Both the position numbers and the translations under genes were made by a program. 64,000 nt of DNA from BD1-7 clade bacterium (GTDB lineage Bacteria; Pseudomonadota; Gammaproteobacteria; Pseudomonadales; DT-91): positions 1-64,000 of the forward strand of contig CACSIO010000060.1 of assembly GCA_902705865.1 (NCBI GenBank), written 5' to 3'. The notes below the pieces were generated by a model. That model searched no databases and was not told where the DNA came from. It was given only the letters and a program-made list of their open reading frames with translations. Of the stretch, positions 17,528 to 26,947 are shown piece by piece. The stretch's first letter is position 1. The number at the start of each line of letters is the position of its first letter.

Positions 17528-18232
17528 TCACCAATCTAACACGGATTTAATGAAAGGGACGGTTAGCTTTCTGCCTGCAACCAAAGAGCTCTGCTCTAAT
17601 GCCTCCAGCACAGCCATCAGTTGCTTCATATTACGGCCACTACGCTGAATAATAAAATGGGCACACGCATCATTCAGCTGCATGCCTCTGTGCATCGCGC
17701 GATATTGCATCACTGCGGCTTTGCCGTCGTCATCCAACTGCGTTAACTGAAAGCTTAAACACGCTGCCAGCCGAGATTTTAGGTCGGCCAATTCAATATC
17801 CAACAAACTGGCAGGCTTATCGGCTGCAAAATACAACGGCATTTGACGATCCATACGCCAATTAAAGAACTCAAACAGGGCAACTTCCCATTCTGAATGG
17901 GTTGCAATCATCTGCAGGTCATCCAAGCAAACCAACGGGTATTCCCGCACTTCGTCTAGCACCGTTTCAGGCACATAATCTTTGAGTTTAGATAGTGGAA
18001 GATAGACTGCCTTGATGCCTTGATGGCTGGCGTCCTCACAGATGGCTTGCAACAAATGGGATTTACCGGCACCGCTAACGCCCGCCAAATAGACAAAATC
18101 CGTTTGATGATCTGTCAGTAACCGGCGCAAATTTTGAACAACGAGACGATGCGCCTCTGACACGTAGTAACTGTCAAAGCTGCCATTATCGTTATTCAGA
18201 AAACCAGGCAATACCTGCTGGGATTTATCCAT
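17528..18232 (-). CDS. hda: Hda, DnaA regulatory inactivator
   Basis: Hda is a DnaA-like AAA+ protein that works with the beta clamp to trigger ATP hydrolysis by DnaA and prevent re-initiation of replication. The 234-residue product begins MDKSQQVLPGFLNN, which includes the clamp-binding-like stretch QQVLPGF. It has Walker A (GVSGAGKSHLL) and Walker B (LVCLDDLQMI). The frame is open to 18289, but the ATG at 18232 gives the expected N terminus. That start overlaps the stop of the upstream permease gene by 8 bases. Confidence 0.93.
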   Translation of the reverse strand: MDKSQQVLPGFLNNDNGSFDSYYVSEAHRLVVQNLRRLLTDHQTDFVYLAGVSGAGKSHLLQAICEDASHQGIKAVYLPLSKLKDYVPETVLDEVREYPLVCLDDLQMIATHSEWEVALFEFFNWRMDRQMPLYFAADKPASLLDIELADLKSRLAACLSFQLTQLDDDGKAAVMQYRAMHRGMQLNDACAHFIIQRSGRNMKQLMAVLEALEQSSLVAGRKLTVPFIKSVLDW

Positions 18233-19289
18233 TCGTTTCGTGTTGATACAACTCGCTGTCTTTATATTTATCCAAAAAGTGGCGCACAAATACCATTAAT
18301 ACGGCAGAAATCGGTAACGCCAGCAAGATACCTGTGAACCCGGCTAGCTGCCCTCCTGCCATAACGGCAAAGATGACCACCACCGGATGCAACCCGACTT
18401 TATCACCAACTAACAGTGGCGTTAAGACCATACTTTCAATCATTTGACCTATGCCAAACACAATGCCCACATACAACACCGGCATGAGTTCATGAAATTG
18501 CAAATAAGCCGCAACCGTTGCTGATGCAATCCCTACAAAGGTACCTAAATATGGCACCACACTGAAGAGCCCAGCAAGCGTGCCTAGGAACAGGGCTAGA
18601 TCCAGCCCGACAATTGATAGCCCAATAGAATATATCGTGCCGAGCGAGAACATCACCATCAATTGGCCACGAATAAACGCACTCAACACTTCGTTACTGG
18701 CTTTTGCAAGGTCAGTGACTTGCCCGACCCACGCCCGGGGGATCGTATCAGCAATACCGGCGATCATATGATCCCAATCGCGCAGCAAGTAGAAGAAAAC
18801 CACCGGTATCAACACAAGATTCCCTAGTGTTGTGACGATCGAAAGTGTCGATGATGTAGCGCTTTGTAGAAGTGTGCGGGCGAAACCACCGGCCTTCTGC
18901 CAGTTTTCCGTCAACAACTGGCGTAATTCATCGACCGGTACGCCGGCATCATTAATGCCAAAGGTTTGCTGGATCCACGGCATCAAATGCCCTTGTACCC
19001 ATTCAATGTAATCGGGGATTTGTTGAATAAAACTGACTAATTGGCGAGCCAACAGCGGTAGCAGCAACCCGACAGCCAACACCATAAACGCCGTCAGAAT
19101 TACAAAAACAATGATCACACCCCATGTGCGGCCTACACCTCGTGCCTCAAGGCGATCAACAATGGGGTCTGTGAGATACGCCAAAAATCCCGCCACCAAA
19201 AACGGCATGAGAATCGCCTGTAAACTGATCACCAGAATAACAGCGACAGCGGTGATCGCGAGAAATCCATACAATCGGGCGTTTATCAT
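18225..19289 (-). CDS. AI-2E/PerM-family membrane permease
   Basis: This is a 354-residue protein with seven to eight predicted membrane helices. It has a soluble loop (about residues 65-145) and a C-terminal block with the family pattern MVLTPLLVGDKVGLHPVVVIFAVMAGGQLAG. The family is named after a proposed autoinducer-2 exporter, but most members have no proven role and some act in sodium/proton exchange. Its place directly before hda and after the DUF2066 gene is conserved in pseudomonads. Confidence 0.88.
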   Translation of the reverse strand: MINARLYGFLAITAVAVILVISLQAILMPFLVAGFLAYLTDPIVDRLEARGVGRTWGVIIVFVILTAFMVLAVGLLLPLLARQLVSFIQQIPDYIEWVQGHLMPWIQQTFGINDAGVPVDELRQLLTENWQKAGGFARTLLQSATSSTLSIVTTLGNLVLIPVVFFYLLRDWDHMIAGIADTIPRAWVGQVTDLAKASNEVLSAFIRGQLMVMFSLGTIYSIGLSIVGLDLALFLGTLAGLFSVVPYLGTFVGIASATVAAYLQFHELMPVLYVGIVFGIGQMIESMVLTPLLVGDKVGLHPVVVIFAVMAGGQLAGFTGILLALPISAVLMVFVRHFLDKYKDSELYQHETNG

Positions 19290-19328
19290 TTCATGCCTAT
19301 CCTTGGGTAATGACGATTAATGACCTAA

Positions 19329-20492
19329 CTAATGGCTGGGCTTCGTCGCACGCCATTGATACTGCAATAGATTGAAATCACTGGATTCCAGAGGCTGAAG
19401 ATCCGGTTGCAAGGTCAACAACCGCTGAAATTGTTCAACACCAGTTTTCAGCTCCAAAGCCAGTTCTAGCTGCGTCGACTTAGCTTGCAACAGAAACACC
19501 GATTTGACGACATCGAGGTTTTCAAGAAAGCCAATAACGGCCTGATAATCGGCAGCGGTATTAACGTGCTGCACAACCATTAGTGTTTCATTACCTGACG
19601 AGCGCAGCGTTACTGAATATTTACGTGCCCAAATACCGGCCGCCCATCGAAATCCTTGATCAAAGAATTGCTCCAATGATGTCGCCTGCATATCAATACG
19701 AGTGGTATTTTCACCTTCAATCAATAACCACCCGCCACGATAAAACGGGTTACCATCGCCCACCGATTCGCTAATTCGAGCCAGTAACACCGCGTCATGG
19801 GGCTGCATTGTCGCCGCTTGACGAACGATATCCACATTCCAAAACCACGCTTCATCCAGTGGTAAACTTGTCTCTGTCAGTTCATCGGGCATCACAACAG
19901 GGATACCGTACTGGAATGCAGCATCCTTAATCGCCTTTTGTACCATAGGATCGGCGGTGGCAAAATCACGACTCCCTTGGCGACTGAGCACTGGAATAAC
20001 CAGGGCTTCGGGGCGATCAGCCGGCCAAAATTTCAACTGAGCACGCTGCAGCAGGCTGTTTACTTGAACCTCTGAAAATCGCGCTTTTAACTGCAATTGT
20101 GGTTCTTCAGCTACCGATTTATCATTGTTGCCAACACTGCGTTTCACCGGCTTTTCGGCCACATAAGAATATTGCACAACCCAGCGGCTAGCTTGGTCTA
20201 GATCAACAGCAAGTCTGGGCTCGGATAAAACCGCGGATTCTGGCAATCCGGATACCTTAGCAATCACACGAGCCATCGCACGCTTCAAGCCGTCTTTAAA
20301 GTCACTCTGTGATCGACTGCTAACGGAAACTTCCGCCGCATAAAGATCTTTAACCACCACAGCACTGGCGGACGTGCTGAAACCGAGGAGGAAAACCAGC
20401 ATGAATACGATAGGGAAACGAATCTGTGCAATCACGATTGTTATTTGTCCTTTGCAACCTGATGCCATTGTAGCAACTTCATTCGCCGACAC
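19329..20492 (-). CDS. DUF2066-family probable exported protein
   Basis: This is a 387-residue protein of unknown function with the DUF2066 pattern. A signal sequence (FMLVFLLGFSTSASA) is followed by a conserved N-terminal domain (VKDLYAAEVSVSSRSQ, DGLKRAMARVIAKVSG) and a C-terminal part with alternating hydrophobic residues. The start is uncertain. In-frame ATGs lie at 20492, 20468 and 20402 and none has a clear Shine-Dalgarno. The last would put the signal peptide at the very N terminus. It is divergent from purM and runs toward the AI-2E permease and hda. Confidence 0.8.
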   Translation of the reverse strand: MSANEVATMASGCKGQITIVIAQIRFPIVFMLVFLLGFSTSASAVVVKDLYAAEVSVSSRSQSDFKDGLKRAMARVIAKVSGLPESAVLSEPRLAVDLDQASRWVVQYSYVAEKPVKRSVGNNDKSVAEEPQLQLKARFSEVQVNSLLQRAQLKFWPADRPEALVIPVLSRQGSRDFATADPMVQKAIKDAAFQYGIPVVMPDELTETSLPLDEAWFWNVDIVRQAATMQPHDAVLLARISESVGDGNPFYRGGWLLIEGENTTRIDMQATSLEQFFDQGFRWAAGIWARKYSVTLRSSGNETLMVVQHVNTAADYQAVIGFLENLDVVKSVFLLQAKSTQLELALELKTGVEQFQRLLTLQPDLQPLESSDFNLLQYQWRATKPSH

Positions 20493-20563
20493 AACGCGAT
20501 AAACTGGTACAGATTCCTAACTGTTGGTAAAATTACGCGCTCACAAATCCAGGTTCACTTCAC

Positions 20564-21598
20564 ATGTCTGACAAATCACTTAGCTACAAAGACGCTGGCG
20601 TTGATATTGACGCCGGTAACGCACTCGTTGACCGCATCAAAACTGCGGTAAAACGCACAAATCGCCCGGAAGTTATGTCCGGTTTAGGCGGCTTCGGCGC
20701 ATTGTGTTCATTACCAACCAACTATAAAGAGCCTGTATTGGTTGCTGGTACAGATGGTGTCGGCACGAAATTACGGGTTGCGCTGGAAACCGGTTTGCAC
20801 AATACCGTCGGTATCGACCTCGTTGCCATGTGTGTAAACGACTTGATCGTACAAGGTGCAGAGCCGTTGTTCTTCCTCGATTACTATGCAACCGGCAAAC
20901 TCAATGTTGACCTAGCGGCTGCAGTTGTCGATGGCATCGCAGAAGGCTGTGTGCAATCAGGTTGCGCACTGATCGGTGGTGAAACTGCTGAAATGCCTGG
21001 CATGTATGAAGGCGATGATTACGACTTGGCCGGATTCTGCGTCGGTGTTGTTGAAAAAGACGGTGTGATTGATGGCTCTAGCGTCGCCAAAGGTGACGTT
21101 TTACTGGGCTTAACCTCTTCAGGCCCACACTCCAATGGCTATTCTCTGATTCGCAAGATTGTCGAAGTCAGCGGTGCCGACTGGAATGATGATTTTGAAG
21201 GCAAACCGTTGGGTGAACAACTGCTGACACCGACACGTATTTACGTAAAACCGCTGCTAGAAATGATGAAGTCCGTTAACGTTAAGGCACTATCGCATAT
21301 CACCGGTGGTGGCTTGCTGGAAAACATCCCACGCGTGATGCCCAGTCATACAATCGCTGAAATCGACAGCAATCAATGGGAAATGCCTGCTATCTTCCGC
21401 TGGCTTCAAGAAAAGGGCAATATCGCCCCAGAAGAAATGTATCGCACATTTAATTGCGGTATTGGTATGGTCATTTGTGTCGCTGCAGACGATGCAGAGC
21501 AAGCGATGTCTCTTCTTGAAGCGCAAGGTGAAACCGTTATTCGCATTGGCCAAATCGACGGCGCCGACAGCGAAGAACCCACGGTGGTTGTTAAGTAA
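20564..21598 (+). CDS. purM: PurM, phosphoribosylformylglycinamidine cyclo-ligase (AIR synthetase)
   Basis: This enzyme closes the imidazole ring in de novo purine synthesis (FGAM plus ATP to AIR). The 344-residue protein has the expected length and motifs: [13 protein letters not shown] at the N terminus, [14 protein letters not shown], and the [11 protein letters not shown] nucleotide-site signature (about residue 140). Its stop shares one base with the purN start (TAATG), so the two genes are translationally coupled. Confidence 0.97.
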   Translation: MSDKSLSYKDAGVDIDAGNALVDRIKTAVKRTNRPEVMSGLGGFGALCSLPTNYKEPVLVAGTDGVGTKLRVALETGLHNTVGIDLVAMCVNDLIVQGAEPLFFLDYYATGKLNVDLAAAVVDGIAEGCVQSGCALIGGETAEMPGMYEGDDYDLAGFCVGVVEKDGVIDGSSVAKGDVLLGLTSSGPHSNGYSLIRKIVEVSGADWNDDFEGKPLGEQLLTPTRIYVKPLLEMMKSVNVKALSHITGGGLLENIPRVMPSHTIAEIDSNQWEMPAIFRWLQEKGNIAPEEMYRTFNCGIGMVICVAADDAEQAMSLLEAQGETVIRIGQIDGADSEEPTVVVK

Positions 21599-22275
21599 TG
21601 CCCGAGCAAGACAAGCCCCGATTGGTTGTATTGATCTCTGGCAGTGGCAGTAATCTTCAGGCGTTTATTGACCAGTGTGCCGACGGCACACTGCCTGCTG
21701 ATCTGGTAGCAGTGATTTCCAACCGCCCCGGCGTTAAAGGCCTTGAACGCGCTGAGCATGCTGGTGTTCCCGCAATCACCATTGATCATAAAGAATTCGA
21801 TAGCCGAGAGGCTTTTGATATCGCCCTAGCTGAACGCATTGATGCATTGCAGCCAGATCTGGTGATTCTGGCTGGCTTTATGCGCATATTGACGCAGGAC
21901 TTTGTCTCGCGTTTTATGGGCAAGCTGCTCAATATTCACCCATCGCTACTACCTAAGTATCCTGGATTGAATACACATCAGCGCGCCATTGATGCCGGTG
22001 ATGCCGTTGCTGGCGCAACCGTGCACTTTGTTACCCCGGAACTTGACGGTGGACCACCGGTGCTGCGCGCTGAAATCCCTGTTGAGCCGGAAGATACTGC
22101 CGATGCCTTAGCGGCAAAAATACTGGTTCAAGAGCACAAAATCTATCCGTTGGCTGCACACTGGTTTTTAAGCCAGCGTTTAAAGCTACAGGATGGTAGC
22201 GCCTATTTAGACGGTGATCGCTTAGCAGAATCCGGTAAATTGTTTGCCGATACTCTACTAGAGCAACGCTCTTAA
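21598..22275 (+). CDS. purN: PurN, phosphoribosylglycinamide formyltransferase
   Basis: PurN transfers a formyl group from 10-formyl-THF to GAR in purine synthesis. The 225-residue protein contains VLISGSGSNLQAFID (phosphate site), GFMRILTQDFV and NIHPSLLPKYPGLNTHQRAI with the catalytic Asn-His pair, then a conserved Asp further on (TPELDGGP). It overlaps purM by one base. No clear terminator follows. Confidence 0.97.
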   Translation: MPEQDKPRLVVLISGSGSNLQAFIDQCADGTLPADLVAVISNRPGVKGLERAEHAGVPAITIDHKEFDSREAFDIALAERIDALQPDLVILAGFMRILTQDFVSRFMGKLLNIHPSLLPKYPGLNTHQRAIDAGDAVAGATVHFVTPELDGGPPVLRAEIPVEPEDTADALAAKILVQEHKIYPLAAHWFLSQRLKLQDGSAYLDGDRLAESGKLFADTLLEQRS

Positions 22276-22475
22276 ACGGTGCAGGGCAGATCATCAATAC
22301 GTTGAAAATAAATCAATGGCTATGGATGGCGCATTTTAAAGGGGGTATCAGGTATTGATATACCGTCTTCCGAGTGAAAGACGTCTCCGGTCTCACAAGG
22401 CCAAATCGCAAAAGCTCAGCTGATTAAGATGCCCGCACACAGGTATCCCCTCACGAACTGCTTCAATTTCCGAAT
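22276..22475. other. Convergent purN/hptB intergenic region
   Basis: These 200 bases lie between two convergent genes. They hold a small hairpin, CGTCTT-N8-AAGACG (22364-22383), and an imperfect GGTATCA/TGATATACC pairing just before it. Neither has a T-run, so no standard intrinsic terminator is evident for purN or hptB. I see no small gene or RNA with family signatures. Confidence 0.4.
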
Positions 22476-22811
22476 TTATTCGGCACGTAAATGCGCCCTG
22501 ACGGCATCATATTCCGTTCGAATATCCATCAAAATTTGAGCCGCGCCTTCTAGAGTGCCATCCCTACCTTTTTGCTCCAACTGCCGACAAAGTTCAGTTA
22601 ACTTGCCTGCGGAGAGATTCAAGGCACTACCTTTAAAGCTATGGGCAGCAACACGAAGTGCCTCTGCATCTAGCCCCTCGATAGCCTGCTTGATAGATTC
22701 GATTCTGACCTGTGAATCCTGAACAAAAGTGTCGACGAGTAGTTGAAAATCCTCGCCCATGATTGCTCTGAGCTCCTTGAGCGCCAAGTCATCGACCGTC
22801 GGCTGAGTCAT
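22476..22811 (-). CDS. hptB: HptB-like histidine phosphotransfer protein
   Basis: This is a 111-residue, single-domain Hpt protein with the phosphoryl-accepting histidine at about residue 57 in the motif AHSFKGSALNLSAGKL. In Pseudomonas, HptB collects phosphate from several hybrid kinases and passes it to HsbR. Here it follows the hsbR-like and hsbA-like genes in the same order as in P. aeruginosa. The frame is open to 22910, but the ATG at 22811 has AGGAAGTG eight bases upstream and gives a normal Hpt length. Confidence 0.88.
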   Translation of the reverse strand: MTQPTVDDLALKELRAIMGEDFQLLVDTFVQDSQVRIESIKQAIEGLDAEALRVAAHSFKGSALNLSAGKLTELCRQLEQKGRDGTLEGAAQILMDIRTEYDAVRAHLRAE

Positions 22812-22925
22812 AGTCACTTCCTGGTTTGTGAAATTGTTATTGTTCTCGGTGCTGATGATGCCGTAAAGGTTAGGGGCGGATCGGCTGGATGCCGGCCCAC
22901 TAACTAGCATCGCGAATGATCGAAC

Positions 22926-24662
22926 CTATCCATTTCGGCAATCAGTTTTCATAGGCCAACGCAAAGAAGCGGTAACCTGATTACCTTTTGCATTAAAACG
23001 GAGTTCATCCGCTAGAGAATTCACTAATGCAATACCGCGACCACTATAAGGATGCGAATTCGTATCATCAAGCCGACGAATCAGTTTTTCTGTGTCAAAC
23101 CCATCACCACTATCAGTGATCGACACCGTAAAATAGCCCTCTGCCGCATTACCTCGGCAGGCGATGCTAATCAGAATGTACCCCTCACTCAATGTCTTTA
23201 AACGCGTTTGCCGTTGCTCGTAGTATTTCGCAAAACCCGTAGCTGACGATTTTAATACGGAATCGAGGCCTAGAACCCCGTGTTCTAACGCATTGGAATA
23301 CAACTCAGAAAGAATTGCCAGAAGATCACCAGAGCGGCTTCGTAAAGCTGGAATTTCATGAACATGGCGCTGCAAAAAAGGCAGGGGGTCAAAATGTCGT
23401 AGGCTATCCGGCTCTATTCGGTAGTCAACCCGGCAATCCAACGGTTGGAATGTTTCGTAACGCTGGAATTTCGGCTGATTTTTAGCAAAAGTTTCATAAC
23501 TTACCAAGCAAATTTCTGCCGCGGATAAATCATCATCGGGGGCAGTATCACCGACAAACTCGTCAACCGTCGACATAATATGCTGGAAGAGATTGTCTTT
23601 TTCCTCACGCTCAGAAAATATACGATGCAACCGATCATAACCAAACATGTCACCGTCAGCATTGGTTGCCTCAGGAATGCCATCCGTCCATAAATATATA
23701 CGATCATCTTTCGCTAACTGAACCGTCGTTGTCTCTGCACTGAAACGATCAGCTGAAAGTATACCAAGCGGCACATGACAGGCTTTTAACGTATGGTATT
23801 CACCCGATTTGTTGTAACGGATAAACGTATCTGGCATTCCTCCGCTCCAGAACTCAGCGAGTTGACAACGGAAGTCGATCTCGACCACTGTCGCACAACA
23901 GAAAATACCGACAGGTAATATTTCTTTAAGTTTGCGATTAATCTCTATCACCACATCACGAACACAAAAGCCCTTAGCGACCATGGAATAAAACGTTTGT
24001 GACATCGGCATAGCGCCAATCGCGGCAGCCAACCCATGCCCAGTAAAATCGCCTAACAAGACAGATAGATTGCCATTCGGACGTGGTGCCGCGAGCAATA
24101 CATCGCCGTTAAACACCGCCATAGGCGATAATCGATACTGAATATTGGAAACCTGCAGGCACCCTTCATGGGCGACTTTATCAAACGTACGCTTTGCTAT
24201 TTCCTGCTCTTGAATTAACCGAAGATTATTGGCGGCAATTTGATCACGTTGGTGCTGCAAAGTTACATGCATCATCAACATACGGCGGAATGCATTAATT
24301 TTGGCTTTTAGAATGACGTGGTTATACGGTTTGGTTAAAAAATCATCACCACCAGCTTCAAGGCATTGCGCCAGTGAATCTGCCTCACTGAGTGACGTTA
24401 GAAAAATAATCGGAATAAAGCGGTCATCACTATTGGATTTGATATAACGCGCCGTTTCAAAACCATCCATGTTCGGCATCAGCGCATCTAGCAGAATAAT
24501 ATCCGGAGCTTCGGTTTCAAATGCAGCAACTGCTTCAAGACCATCACACGCCAATATCGGCTCGTGACCTTGTTTACGGATTATCGCTTCGAGCACCATA
24601 CGATCTGTATTACTGTCATCAGCAATCAGAATACGAAGAGTTTCTTCAGGCAACGCCGTCAT
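22926..24662 (-). CDS. hsbR: HsbR-like response regulator with PP2C phosphatase and anti-sigma kinase domains
   Basis: This 578-residue regulator has a receiver domain (residues 10-130, acid pair D15/D16, phospho-site D59 in ILLDALMPNMDG, Lys in LTKPY), a SpoIIE/PP2C phosphatase (about 175-400) and a C-terminal HATPase_c anti-sigma kinase domain (about 440-570: ELYSNALEHG, ITDSGDGFD, SGRGIALVNSLADEL). This order is that of P. aeruginosa HsbR, which switches the phosphorylation state of HsbA and so controls FlgM and diguanylate cyclase output. The neighbours hptB and hsbA support this. The receiver is intact, so it should respond to HptB. Confidence 0.9.
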   Translation of the reverse strand: MTALPEETLRILIADDSNTDRMVLEAIIRKQGHEPILACDGLEAVAAFETEAPDIILLDALMPNMDGFETARYIKSNSDDRFIPIIFLTSLSEADSLAQCLEAGGDDFLTKPYNHVILKAKINAFRRMLMMHVTLQHQRDQIAANNLRLIQEQEIAKRTFDKVAHEGCLQVSNIQYRLSPMAVFNGDVLLAAPRPNGNLSVLLGDFTGHGLAAAIGAMPMSQTFYSMVAKGFCVRDVVIEINRKLKEILPVGIFCCATVVEIDFRCQLAEFWSGGMPDTFIRYNKSGEYHTLKACHVPLGILSADRFSAETTTVQLAKDDRIYLWTDGIPEATNADGDMFGYDRLHRIFSEREEKDNLFQHIMSTVDEFVGDTAPDDDLSAAEICLVSYETFAKNQPKFQRYETFQPLDCRVDYRIEPDSLRHFDPLPFLQRHVHEIPALRSRSGDLLAILSELYSNALEHGVLGLDSVLKSSATGFAKYYEQRQTRLKTLSEGYILISIACRGNAAEGYFTVSITDSGDGFDTEKLIRRLDDTNSHPYSGRGIALVNSLADELRFNAKGNQVTASLRWPMKTDCRNG

Positions 24663-24673
24663 AACAGAAGGAA

Positions 24674-24979
24674 TCAGTGAATATCAAACAGTTGTTCGAA
24701 GTTGGATATAGAGAGGATTTTCTTGACGTCTTGATTGCAATGCACAATTTGGATACTTGCATGATCTCCACCGGCGAAATCACGCAGCAGCAAAAGCATG
24801 CCCAGTGCAGAGCTATCCAAATAGGTCGTCGCTTTCATGTCGATAACATAGCTCGTCACCACTTGGTCTTTGCTTTCATACGCACCTCTAAATTCCTGAT
24901 GCAAACTGAAATCGAACCGGCCATCAATGGCCAGATACAGTTCGCTACCGTCACCAGATAATTTAGTCGTGATCCCCAT
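24674..24979 (-). CDS. hsbA: HsbA-like STAS anti-anti-sigma factor
   Basis: This is a 101-residue STAS-domain protein. The phosphorylatable serine region is YLDSSALGMLLLL, with Ser56 and Ser57 side by side, and Ser56 matches the position used in P. aeruginosa HsbA. In that system, unphosphorylated HsbA binds the anti-sigma factor FlgM, and the phosphorylated form binds a diguanylate cyclase. The frame opens at 25033, but the ATG at 24979 has GGAG seven bases upstream and gives a compact STAS protein. It is the first gene of the hsbA-hsbR-hptB operon. Confidence 0.9.
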   Translation of the reverse strand: MGITTKLSGDGSELYLAIDGRFDFSLHQEFRGAYESKDQVVTSYVIDMKATTYLDSSALGMLLLLRDFAGGDHASIQIVHCNQDVKKILSISNFEQLFDIH

Positions 24980-25336
24980 GAAAAACTCCGAACTCAGTAA
25001 TGAAAGCAGTGATCTTATGGCTCGCCTACGCATTGCGACGCCACCGCGATGTCACCATGAACAATAACCACGTTCTGACATGCCAATCAGTATATGTTCA
25101 AGAGCGCGACAAACGCTAAAAATTTGAGTTAACCCAACATTTGAATATAACTGGAACACCTACATACAAGGTACTATCCACATCAAATTGTAATATTTGA
25201 GTCAACTTCCATTATTCACACTTCTTTACGATTGGCAATTCATTCCAGTAGTGCCGAAAACTGGGCGATACAAGTTGATTTTAAACACATCGACCGACAG
25301 AATAACGCCAAGGATCAATGCTCAGGAACAGACCCA
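24980..25336. promoter_or_regulatory. Divergent hsbA/pilS intergenic region with a direct repeat
   Basis: These 357 bases separate two divergent regulatory operons and are A/T-rich in the middle. They contain TTTGAGTTAAC (25123-25133) and TTTGAGTCAAC (25196-25206), an 11-base direct repeat with one mismatch, 73 bases (about seven helical turns) apart. This could be a pair of sites for one regulator acting on either operon. No strong sigma-54 -24/-12 element was recognised. The pilS frame is open back to a TTG at 25232, so part of this region may be coding if that start is used. Confidence 0.4.
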
Positions 25337-26932
25337 GTGAATGCCGGTACCCGGGAAGACAAGCGCCTTATCATTTTCTATGCCTACTTCAGAATATGTC
25401 TGGCGGCAATGGTTTTACTGGCAAGTTTCGCCAGTAGAAAACAAGCCCTCTCCGAGTATGACAACAATTCTTTCTGGATTGCTGGAGGGGCCTTCCTACT
25501 TTGTACGGTTTTGCATTTAATTGCGTTCCATGCTGATGATTATCGGCGCAAAAACCATTCTGTGGCGATCGCCATCATGGTTGATATTGGCTTTATTCTC
25601 GCATTAGTGCATCTATCTGGCGGGCTGGCCACCGGCCTCGCTATCCTGCTGATTATCCCGATATCCATTTCCGCAATATTCTTTTCCGGCAACACGGCAA
25701 CAATTTATGCCGCCCTCGCCAGCTTAGGTATTCTCGGCGACAGTATCTGGTTTGATCTATCAGATGCCCATGACACTAGCTACTTAGTGCCTTCAGGCAT
25801 ACTGGGTATGGTATTTTTTGTCATATCAATCGGTCTGCAATTTCTGTCAAACCGCATCAGACAAGCTCAACAGCAAGCCCAGCATTTGCTCATCAAAGCG
25901 GACACGCTGTCTGAGCTCAATAAGGAAATCGTACAACGCATCCGAACCGGCGTGATGATCTTTGATTCAAATGGTGACCTCAAACTGTCTAATAACGCCG
26001 CTGAAAAACTCCTGCTGGAAAATGAAGACACCAACAAGATTGAGCAGCAACTCAGAGAATTAATCCATCGCTGGCTCAATGATTCAAAACAGAATCACTA
26101 CCAACTAAAAGGCATGCTGGGGAAACACGACGTACAAATTAATTTCTCCAACATCGGTGATGGCGATCATATTATCGCCTTTATCGATGATATGACTGAG
26201 ATTGCCCAGCAAGCGCTGCAGCTAAAACTGGCATCCCTAGGCCGCTTAACCGCCAGTATTGCTCATGAAATTCGGAACCCGCTCAGTGCCATTAACCACT
26301 CGGTACAACTCCTGGCTGAATCGCCGGCGCTCACAGATTCGGCTGACCAACGTCTCTTTAGCATCGTCAATAACCACGTTGGCCGCATTAACGAAATCAT
26401 CACCAATATCCAATCGATGAGCCAAAACAAGAGTGTCAGACCTGAGCGCCTGAATATCAAATCGATCATTGAGCAAATACAAGACGAGTACCAAACCAAA
26501 GACGCCAACTGTATCTTCGAAATTGATAGCTCCGATGGTAAAGAGTCAGGCTACGAAGCACCGTTTGACGCTTCGCAGTTGCGCCAAGTTCTGACCAACC
26601 TCATCGACAACGCTCTGCGCTACTCCAATCAGCATACGGGAATACCTTGGGTCGGCATCAGCTTTAGAAAAGACAGTGATTCCGTTGTTCTTGACGTTAG
26701 TGACAAAGGGCAAGGCGTACCCGAAAACAGTATCGCTCAGTTGTTCGAGCCATTTTTCACCACCGAGTCAACCGGAACCGGGCTTGGTCTCTATATATCC
26801 AGAGAGCTTTGCACATTAAATCAAAGCCAGTTAACCTACACCCAAACAGAAGTCGGACATAGCTTTCGACTCAAATTTGCGCATGCTGACAGAGATATCG
26901 ACATACGCACAAACGATAACAAAAAAACCTGA
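25337..26932 (+). CDS. pilS: PilS, membrane sensor histidine kinase of the pilin two-component system
   Basis: This kinase has six hydrophobic segments (about residues 20-180), a short coiled linker, a PAS-like region (about 190-290), the H-box SIAHEIRNPLSAINHS and a HATPase_c domain with N box (NLIDNALRYS), DKGQGVP and GTGLGLY. PilS senses pilin in the membrane and controls PilR. The GTG start at 25337 has AGGAA eight bases upstream and gives 531 residues, the length of P. aeruginosa PilS. A TTG at 25232 in the same frame would add 35 residues without a recognisable feature. pilR follows after 15 bases. Confidence 0.93.
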   Translation: MNAGTREDKRLIIFYAYFRICLAAMVLLASFASRKQALSEYDNNSFWIAGGAFLLCTVLHLIAFHADDYRRKNHSVAIAIMVDIGFILALVHLSGGLATGLAILLIIPISISAIFFSGNTATIYAALASLGILGDSIWFDLSDAHDTSYLVPSGILGMVFFVISIGLQFLSNRIRQAQQQAQHLLIKADTLSELNKEIVQRIRTGVMIFDSNGDLKLSNNAAEKLLLENEDTNKIEQQLRELIHRWLNDSKQNHYQLKGMLGKHDVQINFSNIGDGDHIIAFIDDMTEIAQQALQLKLASLGRLTASIAHEIRNPLSAINHSVQLLAESPALTDSADQRLFSIVNNHVGRINEIITNIQSMSQNKSVRPERLNIKSIIEQIQDEYQTKDANCIFEIDSSDGKESGYEAPFDASQLRQVLTNLIDNALRYSNQHTGIPWVGISFRKDSDSVVLDVSDKGQGVPENSIAQLFEPFFTTESTGTGLGLYISRELCTLNQSQLTYTQTEVGHSFRLKFAHADRDIDIRTNDNKKT

Positions 26933-26947
26933 TTCGACTTACACGCC

